A stretch of DNA of 64,000 nucleotides from Betaproteobacteria bacterium (GCA_016704535.1 JADIZZ010000001.1:248001-312000), one strand, 5' to 3'. Shown: positions 1 to 9,826, counted from the stretch's first letter. A program made the numbers and translations. Notes: generated by a model not told the origin, from the letters alone.

Positions 1-36
1 TTCATCGTACGCGAGTCGACCCGCAGCACGCTCTGA
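1..36 (+). CDS. LacI-family transcriptional regulator, C-terminal end only (partial)
   Basis: The first twelve codons read FIVRESTRSTL followed by TGA at 34-36. The string (I/V)VRES(T) is the usual C-terminus of LacI/GalR-family regulators, where it closes the effector-binding domain. The gene starts outside the window. Its position just before a sugar operon that carries a perfect LacI-type operator (150-163) suggests it is the regulator of that operon. Only eleven residues are visible, so the call rests on this short motif plus context. Confidence 0.6.
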   Translation, partial: FIVRESTRSTL

Positions 37-149
37 GCCCCCCAGGGCCGGGCTGCGCCCAGCCGCTCCGGCACCGCCGGGCCTGTCGCGCGCCCCCTGG
101 CCTTGGCGAATACCCTCGATTGACAGGCCCCAAGCGCGCCCGTAAATTC

Positions 150-163
150 TGAAAGCGCTTTCA
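150..163. promoter_or_regulatory. LacI-family operator 1 (upstream of the ABC importer operon)
   Basis: TGAAAGCGCTTTCA is a perfect 14-bp palindrome with the central CG step typical of LacI/GalR-family operators. It lies about 80 bp before the binding-protein start. The same 14 bases recur at 18706-18719, 18869-18882 and 21311-21324, each before another beta-glucan gene. Confidence 0.8.
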
Positions 164-243
164 TAAGCGCGCCGCAAGGCGCCGGTGATTGGTTTTCGGG
201 GCATCGGGACGGCCTGTCGGGCGCCCGCAGTGGAGCAGGGTGG

Positions 244-1530
244 ATGGGCCAGCAGGCGGTAGGCGGACAGTGCAGCGGGGGTGGCCGATGGGCCCGCGTG
301 CTGGTGCTGGCCGCGTCCGTTTTGCTGCCCGCTGCCGCCTGCGCGCAGCAGGTGCTCACCGTGGCCGCCTACCCTGCGGTGGACAAGATCGTCGAGGCCG
401 CCATTCCGGCCTGGAAGAAGCGCCACCCCAACGTCGGCATCAAGGTGGTGAGTCGCCAGTTCGCCGACCACCACACCGCGATGACCACCGCACTGTCGAC
501 CAGCTTCTACCTGCCCGACGTGATGGCGCTGGAGGTGGGCTACGTGGGCCGCTTTGCGCAGGGCGGCGGACTCGAGGACTTGCGCAAACCACCTTTCGAC
601 ATCGGCCAGGTGTCGTCGGCGTGGGTGCCCTACGCGGTGGCGCAGGCCACCAGCCGCAGCGGCGCCAATGTCGCCGCACCCGCCGACATCGGCCCCGGCA
701 CGCTGCTGTGGCGTGCCGATGTGCTGGCCAAGGCCGGGGTCGGCGAGGCCGAGCTGACGAAGTCCTGGGACAGCTACGTCGCCGCGGGCGTGAAGATCAA
801 GCAGACCACTGGCGCCTACCTGTTGCCGCATGCGCGCGACATGAAGGACATCCTCATCCGCACCGGCATCCAGCCCGGCGAAGGGCTGTACTTCGACAAG
901 GACAGCCGTGTGCTCGTCGCCGGCCCGCGCTTCGTGCGCGCCTTCGAGCTGGCGCGCGAAGTGCGGCGCCACAAGCTGGACGCACGGGTCATGGTCTGGT
1001 CGAACGAGTGGAGCGAAGGTTTCAAGCGCGGCACCCTGGCCACGCAGATGAGTGGCGCCTGGCTGGCCGGCCACCTGAGCAACTGGCTCGCGCCCGAAAC
1101 CAAGGGCCTGTGGCGCGCGTCGCAGCTGCCCGAGGGCGCCTTCGTGGCTTACGGCGGCACCTTCTTCGCCATCGCGCGTGGCGCACCGGCGGCCAACAAG
1201 GCGCTGGCCTGGGAGTTCATCCGGCTGCTCACGCTCGACCGCGAGATGCAGCTCGCCGCGTTCAAGAGCCAGGACGCCTTCCCGGCGCTGCTGTCGACTT
1301 ACGACGACCCCTTCTTCGAGCAGCCGCTGCCCTTCCTCGGCGGCCAGCCCGCGCGCAGCCTGTGGCGCGACGCCACGCGGCGCATCGCCGCGGTGACGGT
1401 GCACAAGCAGGACGTCTTCGCCAGCGAGGTGATCGACACCGAGCTCGACAAGGTGCTCGACCAGGGCAAGGACATCCCCACCGCGCTGGCCGACGCGGCG
1501 CGCCTGCTGCAACGCCGCGCGACGCGATGA
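244..1530 (+). CDS. Sugar ABC transporter, periplasmic solute-binding protein (family 1)
   Basis: This is the substrate-binding component of a carbohydrate ABC importer acting in the periplasm. The 428-residue protein has a Sec signal peptide: a basic start, a hydrophobic run (VLVLAASVLLPAAACA) and cleavage probably just before QQVLTVAAYP. The mature part has the family-1 fold pattern, for example VMALEVGYVGRF and the MSGAWLAGHLSNW segment. The ATG at 244 follows a GGAG-containing ribosome site. Two MalF/MalG-type permeases and a MalK-type ATPase lie downstream. The glucanases around it suggest beta-glucan oligosaccharides as substrate; this is inference, since the binding site cannot be read from sequence alone. 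Operator 1 lies just upstream. Confidence 0.9.
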   Translation: MGQQAVGGQCSGGGRWARVLVLAASVLLPAAACAQQVLTVAAYPAVDKIVEAAIPAWKKRHPNVGIKVVSRQFADHHTAMTTALSTSFYLPDVMALEVGYVGRFAQGGGLEDLRKPPFDIGQVSSAWVPYAVAQATSRSGANVAAPADIGPGTLLWRADVLAKAGVGEAELTKSWDSYVAAGVKIKQTTGAYLLPHARDMKDILIRTGIQPGEGLYFDKDSRVLVAGPRFVRAFELAREVRRHKLDARVMVWSNEWSEGFKRGTLATQMSGAWLAGHLSNWLAPETKGLWRASQLPEGAFVAYGGTFFAIARGAPAANKALAWEFIRLLTLDREMQLAAFKSQDAFPALLSTYDDPFFEQPLPFLGGQPARSLWRDATRRIAAVTVHKQDVFASEVIDTELDKVLDQGKDIPTALADAARLLQRRATR

Positions 1531-1549
1531 ACGGGCCCGGACTTCCAAC

Positions 1550-2458
1550 ATGAAGCTGCCCAAGGTCCTGCGTATCTCGCCCGAGCTCACGCCCTACGTG
1601 CTGCTCAGCCCCTTCGTCGGGCTGTTCCTGGTGTTCGGCATGTTCCCGCTGGCGTTTTCGCTCTACCTGGCCTTCCAGACCTGGGAACCGACCAGCGGCC
1701 TGGGCGCGATGCAGTTCGTCGGTCTGGAGAACTTCGCCTTCGCGCTGGAAGACGAGTGGTTCTGGAAGAGCCTGAAAAACACCGCCTGGCTGGCGGTGGC
1801 CTCGGGCGTGCCGCAGCACTTGGTGGCCATTCCGTTGGCGGTGTTCATCCACACCAGCTTCAAGCGCCTGCGCGACGGCGTCGTCGGTGCCTACTTCCTG
1901 CCCTACATCACCAGTTCGGTGGCGATTGCCATCATGTTCAGCAGCCTCTTTTCGACCGACTTCGGTGTCGTCAACACGGCGCTGCGCGGCCTGTTCGGCA
2001 TGGAGAACATCGACTGGCTGGGCCGGCCCGAGAACATCAAGCCCGCCATCGCGATGATCGTGTTCTGGCGTTACGTCGGCTTCAACGTCGTGCTGTATCT
2101 CGCGGCGCTGCAGACGATCCCGAAAGACCTCTACGAAGCCGCGACGATGGACGGCGCGGGCCGCCTGCAGCAGTTCTTCTACATCACGCTGCCGAGCCTC
2201 AAACCCATGATCTTCTTCGGCGTCACGCTGTCGGTCATCGGTGGGCTGCAGCTCTTCGAGGAACCCTTCATCCTGACCGGCGGCCGAGGCGGCAGCGACC
2301 AATCGGGCATGACGACGGCCATCTACCTCTACCGCATGGCCTTCGACTTCAACGACTTCGGCGCCGCCAGCGCGATGTCTTGGCTGCTGTTCTTCCTGGT
2401 GGTGGTGCTGACGTGGCTGACGAACCGCGCGTTCAAGCCGCGGAATGCGGGTGGATGA
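1550..2458 (+). CDS. Sugar ABC transporter permease, MalF/LacF type
   Basis: Inner-membrane permease of the carbohydrate importer, 302 residues with about six hydrophobic segments, the first being PYVLLSPFVGLFLVFGMFPL. The cytoplasmic EAA loop that contacts the ATPase is present near residues 196-215 (EAATMDGAGRLQQFFYITLP). It follows the binding protein after 19 bases. The next importer gene is displaced by a 711-bp repeat block, which is unusual inside an ABC operon. The family is certain; the substrate is inferred from context. Confidence 0.9.
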   Translation: MKLPKVLRISPELTPYVLLSPFVGLFLVFGMFPLAFSLYLAFQTWEPTSGLGAMQFVGLENFAFALEDEWFWKSLKNTAWLAVASGVPQHLVAIPLAVFIHTSFKRLRDGVVGAYFLPYITSSVAIAIMFSSLFSTDFGVVNTALRGLFGMENIDWLGRPENIKPAIAMIVFWRYVGFNVVLYLAALQTIPKDLYEAATMDGAGRLQQFFYITLPSLKPMIFFGVTLSVIGGLQLFEEPFILTGGRGGSDQSGMTTAIYLYRMAFDFNDFGAASAMSWLLFFLVVVLTWLTNRAFKPRNAGG

Positions 2459-2531
2459 GATGACACGGCCATCGGCTTTCGGCCCTTTGCCGACGTTCAG
2501 CGTCCGTTTTCGCGCGTTGCGTGTGGTGGCG

Positions 2532-2564
2532 GCAAAGGGCTGTCCGGGCGGGGCGCGGCGTGCG
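2532..2564 (+). repeat. Inverted repeat A, left arm (33 bp)
   Basis: Begins GCAAAGGGCTGTCCGGGCGG; its exact reverse complement occupies 2736-2768. The match ends at a mismatch on both sides. Confidence 0.9.
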
Positions 2565-2620
2565 ACTGAAGCGGTCGGCGCTGCGCCGACTGCCCTGTGG
2601 TGCTCGGGTCCCTGGCCCGG

Positions 2621-2669
2621 CGCATAACTCGCTGCGCTCACTTCGTTCGCTACGCTCAGACAGGATGCG
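2621..2669 (+). repeat. Inverted repeat B, left arm (49 bp)
   Basis: Begins CGCATAACTCGCTGCGCTCA and ends CAGGATGCG; its exact reverse complement occupies 2908-2956. Internally it has a loose 9-base rhythm (CGCTGCGCT / CTTCGTTCG / CTACGCTCA). Confidence 0.9.
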
Positions 2670-2735
2670 CCAGAAGTGTCCACGAGGCGCGCTGCGCGCG
2701 CGGGCCATGAACCCTGCGCTCCGCGGCGCTTCACA

Positions 2736-2768
2736 CGCACGCCGCGCCCCGCCCGGACAGCCCTTTGC
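2736..2768 (-). repeat. Inverted repeat A, right arm (33 bp)
   Basis: Perfect reverse complement of 2532-2564. It lies between the two arms of repeat B, so the A and B hairpins are mutually exclusive in simple secondary structure. Confidence 0.9.
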
Positions 2769-2907
2769 AGGAACCAGAGCGGGCACTCGGCGAGCGCCTC
2801 CTTCGGTGCTTGAGCGGCAGGCGGTGCCCGGCGGCGTCGCCGTGTGTGGCGCCGAGCAGCGCAGGCCTTGGGGCGGCGCGCGCAGCGCGCTTCGTGAACT
2901 GACTTGC

Positions 2908-2956
2908 CGCATCCTGTCTGAGCGTAGCGAACGAAGTGAGCGCAGCGAGTTATGCG
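2908..2956 (-). repeat. Inverted repeat B, right arm (49 bp)
   Basis: Perfect reverse complement of 2621-2669 over all 49 bases, which suggests recent origin or continuing correction between the arms. Confidence 0.9.
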
Positions 2957-3169
2957 GCACGCCCTCAAGGCGAGCAGCGCAGGGGAGTCGGCGCGTAGCG
3001 CCGACCGCCACAGTCGGCGACGCTGCCGGGCGCCGCCTGACGCGACCCGCCCATGTCGCCGAACGCGGAAAGCGAACAGTGCAGAACGCCCGCACCGGGC
3101 CGAGAGCTGACACGATGCAATCGCACTCGGTCGCAGGCAGAACAATCCGTGCGCGGTGGAGCCGCTGAG

Positions 3170-3994
3170 ATGAACAGCGACCGCCTCGCCCCCTGGGCCG
3201 CCTACCTCGTCGTCGGCGTTGGCTCGTTGATCATGCTGGCGCCGTTCTATTTCATGTTCGTGTTTGCGACGCAGTCGCGCACGGAGATCTTCAGCCTGCC
3301 ACCGCCGATGTGGTTCGGTGACGACTTCTTCAACAACCTGAAGATCCTCACCGAGCGCATCCCGTTCTGGCGCAACCTGGGCTGGAGCCTGTACGTCGCC
3401 ATCGCCAACACCGCGCTCACGCTGCTGTTCTGCAGCATGGGCGGCTACGCCTTCGCGCTGTTCGAGTTCAAGTACAAGGGCGCGCTCTTCGCCTTCGTGA
3501 TGGCGACGATGCTGCTGCCCAGTTTCATGAACATGATCCCCACCTTCATGATCATGGACGCGCTGGGCTGGATCGACCAGCCGCGCGCGCTCTACATCCC
3601 CGGCGCGGCCAGCGCCTTCGGCATCTTCCTGATGCGCCAGTTCGTCACCACCTCGGTGCCGAAGGACCTGATCGAGGCCGCGCGCATGGACGGCTGCAGC
3701 GAACTCGGCATCTACTGGCGCATCGTGCTGCCGCTGCTCAAGCCGGCGCTGGGCACGCTGGGCCTCATCACCTTCATCGCCAGCTGGAACAACTTCATCG
3801 GGCCGCTGATCGTGATGCGCAGCCCCGAGAACTACACGCTGCCGCTGGCGCTGCGCAGCCTGCAGAGCCCGGTCGACACCGAGTGGGGCGCGCTGATGGC
3901 GGGCTCGGCCATCGCCACCATCCCGCTCGTCGTCCTGTTCCTGCTGTCTTCGCGCCAGCTGATCTCGGGACTCACCGCCGGTGCGGTGAAGTGA
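3170..3994 (+). CDS. Sugar ABC transporter permease, MalG type
   Basis: Second inner-membrane permease of the importer, 274 residues, about six membrane segments. The EAA loop reads EAARMDGCSELGIYWRIVLP near residues 165-185, and the MalG-like end (SSRQLISGLTAGAVK) is intact. I chose the ATG at 3170, preceded by GGTGGAG; the frame stays open further upstream, but that extension lies in the repeat block and has no family similarity. The reading frame is undamaged by the adjacent repeat element. It should pair with the permease at 1550-2458. Confidence 0.9.
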   Translation: MNSDRLAPWAAYLVVGVGSLIMLAPFYFMFVFATQSRTEIFSLPPPMWFGDDFFNNLKILTERIPFWRNLGWSLYVAIANTALTLLFCSMGGYAFALFEFKYKGALFAFVMATMLLPSFMNMIPTFMIMDALGWIDQPRALYIPGAASAFGIFLMRQFVTTSVPKDLIEAARMDGCSELGIYWRIVLPLLKPALGTLGLITFIASWNNFIGPLIVMRSPENYTLPLALRSLQSPVDTEWGALMAGSAIATIPLVVLFLLSSRQLISGLTAGAVK

Positions 3995-4016
3995 GCCCAT
4001 CTCTGCCCGGAACGTC

Positions 4017-5399
4017 ATGAACCCCTTCCCGCCGTTCCACCCCGCGCATGTCTTCCCGCCCGACTTCGTCTGGGGCGTGGCCACCAGCGCCTTCCAGATC
4101 GAGGGCGGGGCCACGCTCGACGGCAAGGGCCCGTCGATCTGGGACAACTTCTGCCGCGTGCCCGGCGCCATCGCCGACGGCAGCAACGGCGACACCGCCT
4201 GCGACCACGTCCACCGCTGGGCCCACGACCTCGACATCGTCAAGGACCTGGGCGTCGACGCCTACCGCTTCTCGGTGTCGTGGCCGCGCGTGCAGCCCGA
4301 CGGCATGGGCGAGTGGAACGGCAAGGGCCTGGACTTCTACGAACGCCTGGTCGACGGCATGGTCGCGCGCGGCATCCAACCCTACCTCACGCTGAACCAC
4401 TGGGACCTGCCCGCGGCGCTGCAGGCGCGCGGCGGCTGGGCGGCGCGCGACACCGTGCACCGCTTCGTCGACTACGCGCGGCAGATAGGGCGACGCCTGG
4501 GCGACCGCGTGGCCACCATCACCACGCACAACGAACCCTGGGTCATCGCCACGCTCGGCCACGAGCAGGGCTGCTTCGCCCCCGGCATCCAGAGCCGCGC
4601 CACGGCGATGCAGGTCTCGCACCACCTGATGCTGAGTCACGGCCTGGCGCTGCAGGCGCTGCGCGCACAGGGCTGCAAGAGCCGCCTGGGCATCGTGCTG
4701 AACCTGTCGCCTATCGGCCCGGCCACCGACAGCCCCGAGGACGTGGCGCAGGCGCGGCTGGACGACGGCCGCTCGGTGCGCTGGTACATGGACCCGCTGT
4801 TCAAAGGCGACTACCCCGCCGACGTCATCGAACACCTGGGCCCCGACGCGCCGCGCATCGAACCGGGTGACCTGGCGCACATCGCCACGCCGATGGACTT
4901 CCTGGGCCTGAACTACTACACGCGCTCGGTGGTCAGTGCCAGCGGCGGCTGGGACGTCAAGGCCAGCGGCAACCGCATCACCGAGATGGGCTGGGAGGTC
5001 TACCCCGAGGGCCTGACCGAACTGCTGCTGCGCATGCACCGCGACTGGACGCTGCCGCCGCTGTACGTGAAGGAGAACGGCGCCGCCTTCAAGGACGAAC
5101 TGGTCGAAGGCCGCGTGCACGACGTCGAGCGCACCGACTACATCGCACGCCACATCGCCGCGGTGGGCGACGCGCTGGCGCAGGGCGTGCCGATGGCCGG
5201 CTACATGGTGTGGAGCCTGCTCGACAACTTCGAGTGGGCCTCGGGGTACGAGAAGCGCTTCGGCATCGTGCATGTCGACTACGCGACGCAGCGGCGCACC
5301 CTCAAGGACAGCGCGCTGTGGTACCGCGATTTTCTGCAGTTGCAGAAGGCCGCCCGGCGAGCGCCGGCTGCGGCGCACGACGAACCCGCCGGGAGCTGA
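4017..5399 (+). CDS. GH1 beta-glucosidase
   Basis: Glycoside hydrolase family 1 enzyme, 460 residues, the usual length of bacterial members. It releases glucose from the non-reducing end of cellobiose- or laminaribiose-type oligosaccharides by a retaining mechanism. The acid/base glutamate is E173 in THNEPW and the nucleophile is E353 in YVKENG. The N-terminal FVWGVATSAFQIEG and the sugar-binding WSLLDNFEWASGY motifs are intact. There is no signal peptide, so it acts in the cytoplasm on imported oligosaccharides. It sits between the second permease and the ATPase of the importer, which argues for a shared operon and substrate. Confidence 0.95.
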   Translation: MNPFPPFHPAHVFPPDFVWGVATSAFQIEGGATLDGKGPSIWDNFCRVPGAIADGSNGDTACDHVHRWAHDLDIVKDLGVDAYRFSVSWPRVQPDGMGEWNGKGLDFYERLVDGMVARGIQPYLTLNHWDLPAALQARGGWAARDTVHRFVDYARQIGRRLGDRVATITTHNEPWVIATLGHEQGCFAPGIQSRATAMQVSHHLMLSHGLALQALRAQGCKSRLGIVLNLSPIGPATDSPEDVAQARLDDGRSVRWYMDPLFKGDYPADVIEHLGPDAPRIEPGDLAHIATPMDFLGLNYYTRSVVSASGGWDVKASGNRITEMGWEVYPEGLTELLLRMHRDWTLPPLYVKENGAAFKDELVEGRVHDVERTDYIARHIAAVGDALAQGVPMAGYMVWSLLDNFEWASGYEKRFGIVHVDYATQRRTLKDSALWYRDFLQLQKAARRAPAAAHDEPAGS

Positions 5400-5403
5400 G
5401 CGC

Positions 5404-6459
<1,056 letters not shown>

Positions 6460-6472
6460 GGGCGGGAACATC

Positions 6473-7411
6473 ATGGCAAGCAAACCCAAGAAGATCCCCG
6501 GCTGGAAGCTCGTCTGGCACGACGAGTTCGAGGGCACCGAGATCGACCGCACGAAGTGGGACTTCGACATCGGCAACGGCTTCTTCGACTACGCCAGCCA
6601 CACCTGGATCGAGGGCTGGGGCAATGAAGAGCTGCAGTACTACACCGACGCCCCGGCCAATGCCTCGGTCAAGGACAGCCTGCTGACCATCCGGGCGCAG
6701 AAAGAGGCCCTGCACGGCTGCGGCTACACCTCGGCGCGGCTGAAGACGCGCAAGCGCGACGGCACGCCGCTGTTCACGCAGCGCTACGGCCGTTTCGAGT
6801 TCCGCGCCAAGGTGCCCTGGGGCAAGGGCCTGTGGCCGGCGCTGTGGATGCTGCCGGTGGACGACATCTACGGCGGCTGGGCCGCCAGCGGCGAGATCGA
6901 CCTGATGGAGATCGTCGGCGAGAAGCCGCACGAGGTGCTCAACAGCATCCACTTCGGCTCGCCCGGCACCGACGCGCGCGCGCTCATCACCCACGTGCAC
7001 GAACTGCCCGGCGGCAGCACGGTGGCCGACTGGCACGTCTACGCCTGCGAGTGGGAGCCGGGCGAGATCCGCTTCTACGTCGACGGCGTGCACACCTGCA
7101 CGCGCGACCACTGGTGGAGCAGCGGCGTCGTCGACGAGAAGGGCAAGGGCGTGATCGCGCGCCGCGCCGCCGACCTGCACGCCTGGCCCGCGCCCTTCGA
7201 CCAGCCCTTCTACCTGGTGATGAACGTGGCCGTGGGCGGCAATTTCCCTGGCGTGCCCAACCGCGAGACCCACTTCCCGGCCGATCTGGTGGTGGATTAC
7301 GTGCGCGTCTACGAGAAGGTCGGCGGCTACGGTGCGGCCAAGCCCATAGGCGCGGGCCGCTTCCCTTGGCAGCCCGAGAAGTCCGCGAGGCCTGCGAAGA
7401 AGAAGCGCTGA
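6473..7411 (+). CDS. GH16 endo-beta-1,3(4)-glucanase, cytoplasmic
   Basis: Glycoside hydrolase family 16 enzyme, 312 residues, expected to cut internal beta-1,3 bonds of laminarin-type oligosaccharides. The catalytic motif is E141-I-D143-L-M-E146 (nucleophile E141, acid/base E146), in the variant spacing with an extra residue used by laminarinases. Other GH16 marks are WHDEFEG near the N-terminus and VVDYVRVYEK near the C-terminus. The protein starts MASKPKKIPGWKLVW and has no signal peptide, which is unusual for this mostly secreted family. A lysine-rich tail (PAKKKR) ends it. ATG 6473 follows GAGGGCGGG. Confidence 0.93.
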   Translation: MASKPKKIPGWKLVWHDEFEGTEIDRTKWDFDIGNGFFDYASHTWIEGWGNEELQYYTDAPANASVKDSLLTIRAQKEALHGCGYTSARLKTRKRDGTPLFTQRYGRFEFRAKVPWGKGLWPALWMLPVDDIYGGWAASGEIDLMEIVGEKPHEVLNSIHFGSPGTDARALITHVHELPGGSTVADWHVYACEWEPGEIRFYVDGVHTCTRDHWWSSGVVDEKGKGVIARRAADLHAWPAPFDQPFYLVMNVAVGGNFPGVPNRETHFPADLVVDYVRVYEKVGGYGAAKPIGAGRFPWQPEKSARPAKKKR

Positions 7412-7450
7412 CGCACCGAACCCGCGCACCCCATTACAGAAAGCAATCCC

Positions 7451-8440
7451 ATGTCGAAACCCCATCCCGACGGCGCTGCGAGCGCCACTGCCAACGCCGC
7501 CCAGGGCGAATGGAACGAAGCGCCGGCGCGCCGCTCTGGCGCCGACCCCGGCGCCACTACCCGATCGGGCACCTGGGCGCACACCGGCCCCGTGGTCTGG
7601 ACTGCCGAGGCGCGCGACGCGCTGGCCGCCGAGTTCCGCGCCACGCTGCAGCGTGGCGTGCACGGCCTGTGTTTCAGCCCCTACCTCGAAGGCCAGCAGC
7701 CCGGAGACCAGATCGGCGAGGCGCAGATCCGCGAGCGGCTGAAGATCATGCGCTCGCATGCACGCTGGATCCGCAGCTTCTCGTGCACCGACGGACACGA
7801 ACAGACGCCGCGCATCGCGCACGAGCTGGGCCTGAAGACGCTGGTCGGCGCCTGGCTGGGCACCGACGCGAAGATCAACGAAGCCGAGCTGCAGGGCGTG
7901 ATCGAGGTCGCGCGTGCCGGCCATGCCGACATCGTGGCGGTGGGCAACGAGGTGCTGCTGCGCGAGGACATGTCGGAAGACGAACTGCTGGCCTGCATCC
8001 AGCGCGTGAAGGACGCGCTGCCCGGCGTGCCGGTGGGCTACGTCGACGCCTACTTCCTGTTCGAGAAGCACCCGCGCATCACCGCCGCCTGCGACGTGGT
8101 GATGACCAACTGCTACCCGTTCTGGGAAGGCTGCCCGCGCGAGCAGGCGCTGGCCTACATGCAGACCATGGTGGCGCGCACACGCGCCGCGGCGCCGGGC
8201 AAGCGTGTGCTGATCAGCGAGACCGGCTGGCCCGACCAAGGCAGCGCCTTCCAGGGCTCGGTGCCCTCGCGCGAAGGCGCCATGCAGTACTTCGTGGACT
8301 GCGCCCGCTGGGCCGAGGAGGATGGCATCGAGCTCTTCTACTTCGCCGCCTTCGACGAGGCATGGAAGGTCGGCGCCGAAGGCGACGTGGGCGCCTACTG
8401 GGGGCTGTGGGACAAGGACGGCGTCCTCAAGTTCGGATGA
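7451..8440 (+). CDS. GH17 beta-1,3-glucanase-like glycoside hydrolase, cytoplasmic
   Basis: GH17-type TIM-barrel hydrolase, 329 residues, without signal peptide. The likely acid/base is E167 in AVGNEVLLRE and the nucleophile is E257 in ISETGWPD. The first 45 residues are Ala/Gly-rich and probably disordered. The rest is clearly paralogous to the C-terminal domain of the symporter fusion at 9867-12236; both share GVxGLCFSxY, NGLKT/LGLKT, VGNEVLLR and NCYPFWEG. The following gene overlaps its stop by four bases, indicating translational coupling. Confidence 0.88.
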   Translation: MSKPHPDGAASATANAAQGEWNEAPARRSGADPGATTRSGTWAHTGPVVWTAEARDALAAEFRATLQRGVHGLCFSPYLEGQQPGDQIGEAQIRERLKIMRSHARWIRSFSCTDGHEQTPRIAHELGLKTLVGAWLGTDAKINEAELQGVIEVARAGHADIVAVGNEVLLREDMSEDELLACIQRVKDALPGVPVGYVDAYFLFEKHPRITAACDVVMTNCYPFWEGCPREQALAYMQTMVARTRAAAPGKRVLISETGWPDQGSAFQGSVPSREGAMQYFVDCARWAEEDGIELFYFAAFDEAWKVGAEGDVGAYWGLWDKDGVLKFG

Positions 8441-9387
8441 AGGCCATGCTGAAGTTGCCCACGGGAAACGCCATCTGCTACTCGGGCTACCGCGATGGCC
8501 AGAACCCCAACGAGAAGACCTACCCGTCGCTGGCCGAGATCCGCGAAGACCTCGCGATCCTGCGCCGCAATTGGCCGCTGCTGCGCCTGTACGACTGCAG
8601 CCCGCACGCCGAACGGGTGCTGCAGGTCATCGAGGAAGACGGCCTGCCCTTCCAGGTGATGCTGGGCGCCTACCTCGGCGCCGAGATGAACAACTTCGGC
8701 TGCCCCTGGGGCGGCACGCACACCGAGGAGCAGCTCGAAGCCAGCCGCGCCGAGAACGGCGCCGAGCTCGAACGGCTGGTGGCGCTGGCCAACCGCTACC
8801 CCGGCATCGTGTTCTCGGTGGCCGTGGGCAACGAGGCCACCGTCGACTGGACCGACCACTTCGTCCCCGTGCCGCAAATGATCGAGTACGTGCGCCGCGT
8901 GAAGGCGGCGGTGAGCCAGCCCGTGACCTTCTGCGAGAACTACGTGCCCTGGCAGCACAAGCTGCGCGACCTGGTGCCCGAGCTCGACTTCATCTCGCTG
9001 CACACCTACCCGGTGTGGGAATACAAGCACATCCACGAGGCGCTGGACTACACGAAGGACAACGTGCAGAGCGTGGCGCGCCTGTACCCCGACAAGCCCA
9101 TCGTCATCACCGAAGCCGGCTGGTGCACCAACAGCAACGGCCGTGGCATGAACGCCGAACACGCAGTGCAGGAACTGCAGGCGTTGTACTACCAGGACCT
9201 GATGGACTGGACACGCGAAGCCGGTCTGCTGTGTTTCGTCTTCGAGGCCTTCGACGAAAGCTGGAAGGGCTCGCCCGACCCGCTGGAGCCCGAAAAGCAC
9301 TGGGGCCTGTTCACCGTCGACCGTCGGCCCAAGGTGGTGATGCAGGCGCTGTACCCTGAACTGGTGGCGCAGGCCGCGGACGCCTGA
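8437..9387 (+). CDS. GH17-like glycoside hydrolase, cytoplasmic
   Basis: Second stand-alone GH17-type hydrolase, 316 residues, from a different subgroup than its neighbour. The likely acid/base is E133 in AVGNEATVDW and the nucleophile is E226 in ITEAGWC. The pattern resembles the catalytic domain of the lipoprotein at 15547-17301 (LRLYD/IRLFSS, QVMLGAYLG/KVQLGAYPN, GNEATVDW/GNETMVEW) more than the 7451-8440 enzyme. The start at ATG 8437 overlaps the previous stop as ATGA, which decides it among several in-frame candidates. No signal peptide is seen. It probably trims imported beta-1,3-glucan oligosaccharides. Confidence 0.85.
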   Translation: MKAMLKLPTGNAICYSGYRDGQNPNEKTYPSLAEIREDLAILRRNWPLLRLYDCSPHAERVLQVIEEDGLPFQVMLGAYLGAEMNNFGCPWGGTHTEEQLEASRAENGAELERLVALANRYPGIVFSVAVGNEATVDWTDHFVPVPQMIEYVRRVKAAVSQPVTFCENYVPWQHKLRDLVPELDFISLHTYPVWEYKHIHEALDYTKDNVQSVARLYPDKPIVITEAGWCTNSNGRGMNAEHAVQELQALYYQDLMDWTREAGLLCFVFEAFDESWKGSPDPLEPEKHWGLFTVDRRPKVVMQALYPELVAQAADA

Positions 9388-9403
9388 GAGCGAGCATTTG
9401 GCC

Positions 9404-9826
9404 ATGTCGCCCATGCACACGCACCGCACCCCCGACGTCGCGCTCTGGGACCACTACCGCGCGCTGCGCGAGCAGTGGACGCACGAGGACAACCTCATCG
9501 CCCAGCGCATGGGCTGGCTGATCTGGTCGGAAGGCCTGATGTTCACGGCCTTCGGTGCCCACGCGCGCGACCGCGAGTACTGGCTGGTGCTGGGCTTCCC
9601 TTTCTTCGGCATCCTGGTGGCCGTGCTGGCGGGCGTGGCCATCTACACGGCGATGGCGGCCACCGACAGCATCAGGCAGCAGTTCGACGAGGCCGGCCTG
9701 GCCGACCTCTGCCCGCTGGCACCCGCCAACCACATCGCGCACCGCGGCCGCTGGGCCGCCAAGGCCATGCCCTTCGTCTTCGGCGCCATGTGGGTGCTGG
9801 TGCTGCTTGGCCGGCTGAACGACTGA
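9404..9826 (+). CDS. Small inner-membrane protein of unknown function
   Basis: 140 residues with two or three hydrophobic stretches (about residues 65-95, and near the C-terminus PFVFGAMWVLVLLG). The N-terminal third is soluble and rich in charged and aromatic residues (WDHYRALREQWTHEDNLIAQRM). I do not recognise a function. ATG 9404 is placed behind GAGAGCGAG; an in-frame TTG two codons earlier is less likely. It lies 16 bases after a GH17 gene and 40 bases before the symporter fusion, so it belongs to the same operon and may assist transport. Confidence 0.75.
   Translation: MSPMHTHRTPDVALWDHYRALREQWTHEDNLIAQRMGWLIWSEGLMFTAFGAHARDREYWLVLGFPFFGILVAVLAGVAIYTAMAATDSIRQQFDEAGLADLCPLAPANHIAHRGRWAAKAMPFVFGAMWVLVLLGRLND

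Larger units (their letters stand above)
2459..3169. repeat. 711-bp non-coding block made of interleaved inverted repeats
   Basis: This stretch separates the two permease genes and holds no convincing gene. It carries a 33-bp perfect inverted repeat (2532-2564 with 2736-2768), a 49-bp perfect inverted repeat (2621-2669 with 2908-2956), and a near-perfect pair (2571-2591 with 2986-3008, differing by a two-base insertion). The arms alternate rather than nest, so not all pairs can form together. The outer edges (about 2459-2520 and 3065-3118) also look loosely inverted. Open frames in it are low-complexity (SLRSLRSLRS-like) and are products of the repeats. It may be a non-autonomous insertion element. 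Confidence 0.8.

Noticed and set aside
2433..3168. Open frames in both strands across the repeat block
   Set aside because: They translate to repeats like SLRSLRSLRS created by the inverted-repeat DNA; no ribosome site or family similarity.
1262..4243. 993-codon open frame on the minus strand under the permease and repeat region
   Set aside because: It is antisense to genes with clear family motifs, its translation is Arg/His/Gln-rich low complexity, and it runs through the inverted repeats. High third-position GC keeps such frames open.
5272..5403. Upstream in-frame start for the ABC ATPase
   Set aside because: It would overlap the end of the GH1 gene; ATPase similarity begins at MGQVSLKGIQKSYG behind GGGAG at 5404.
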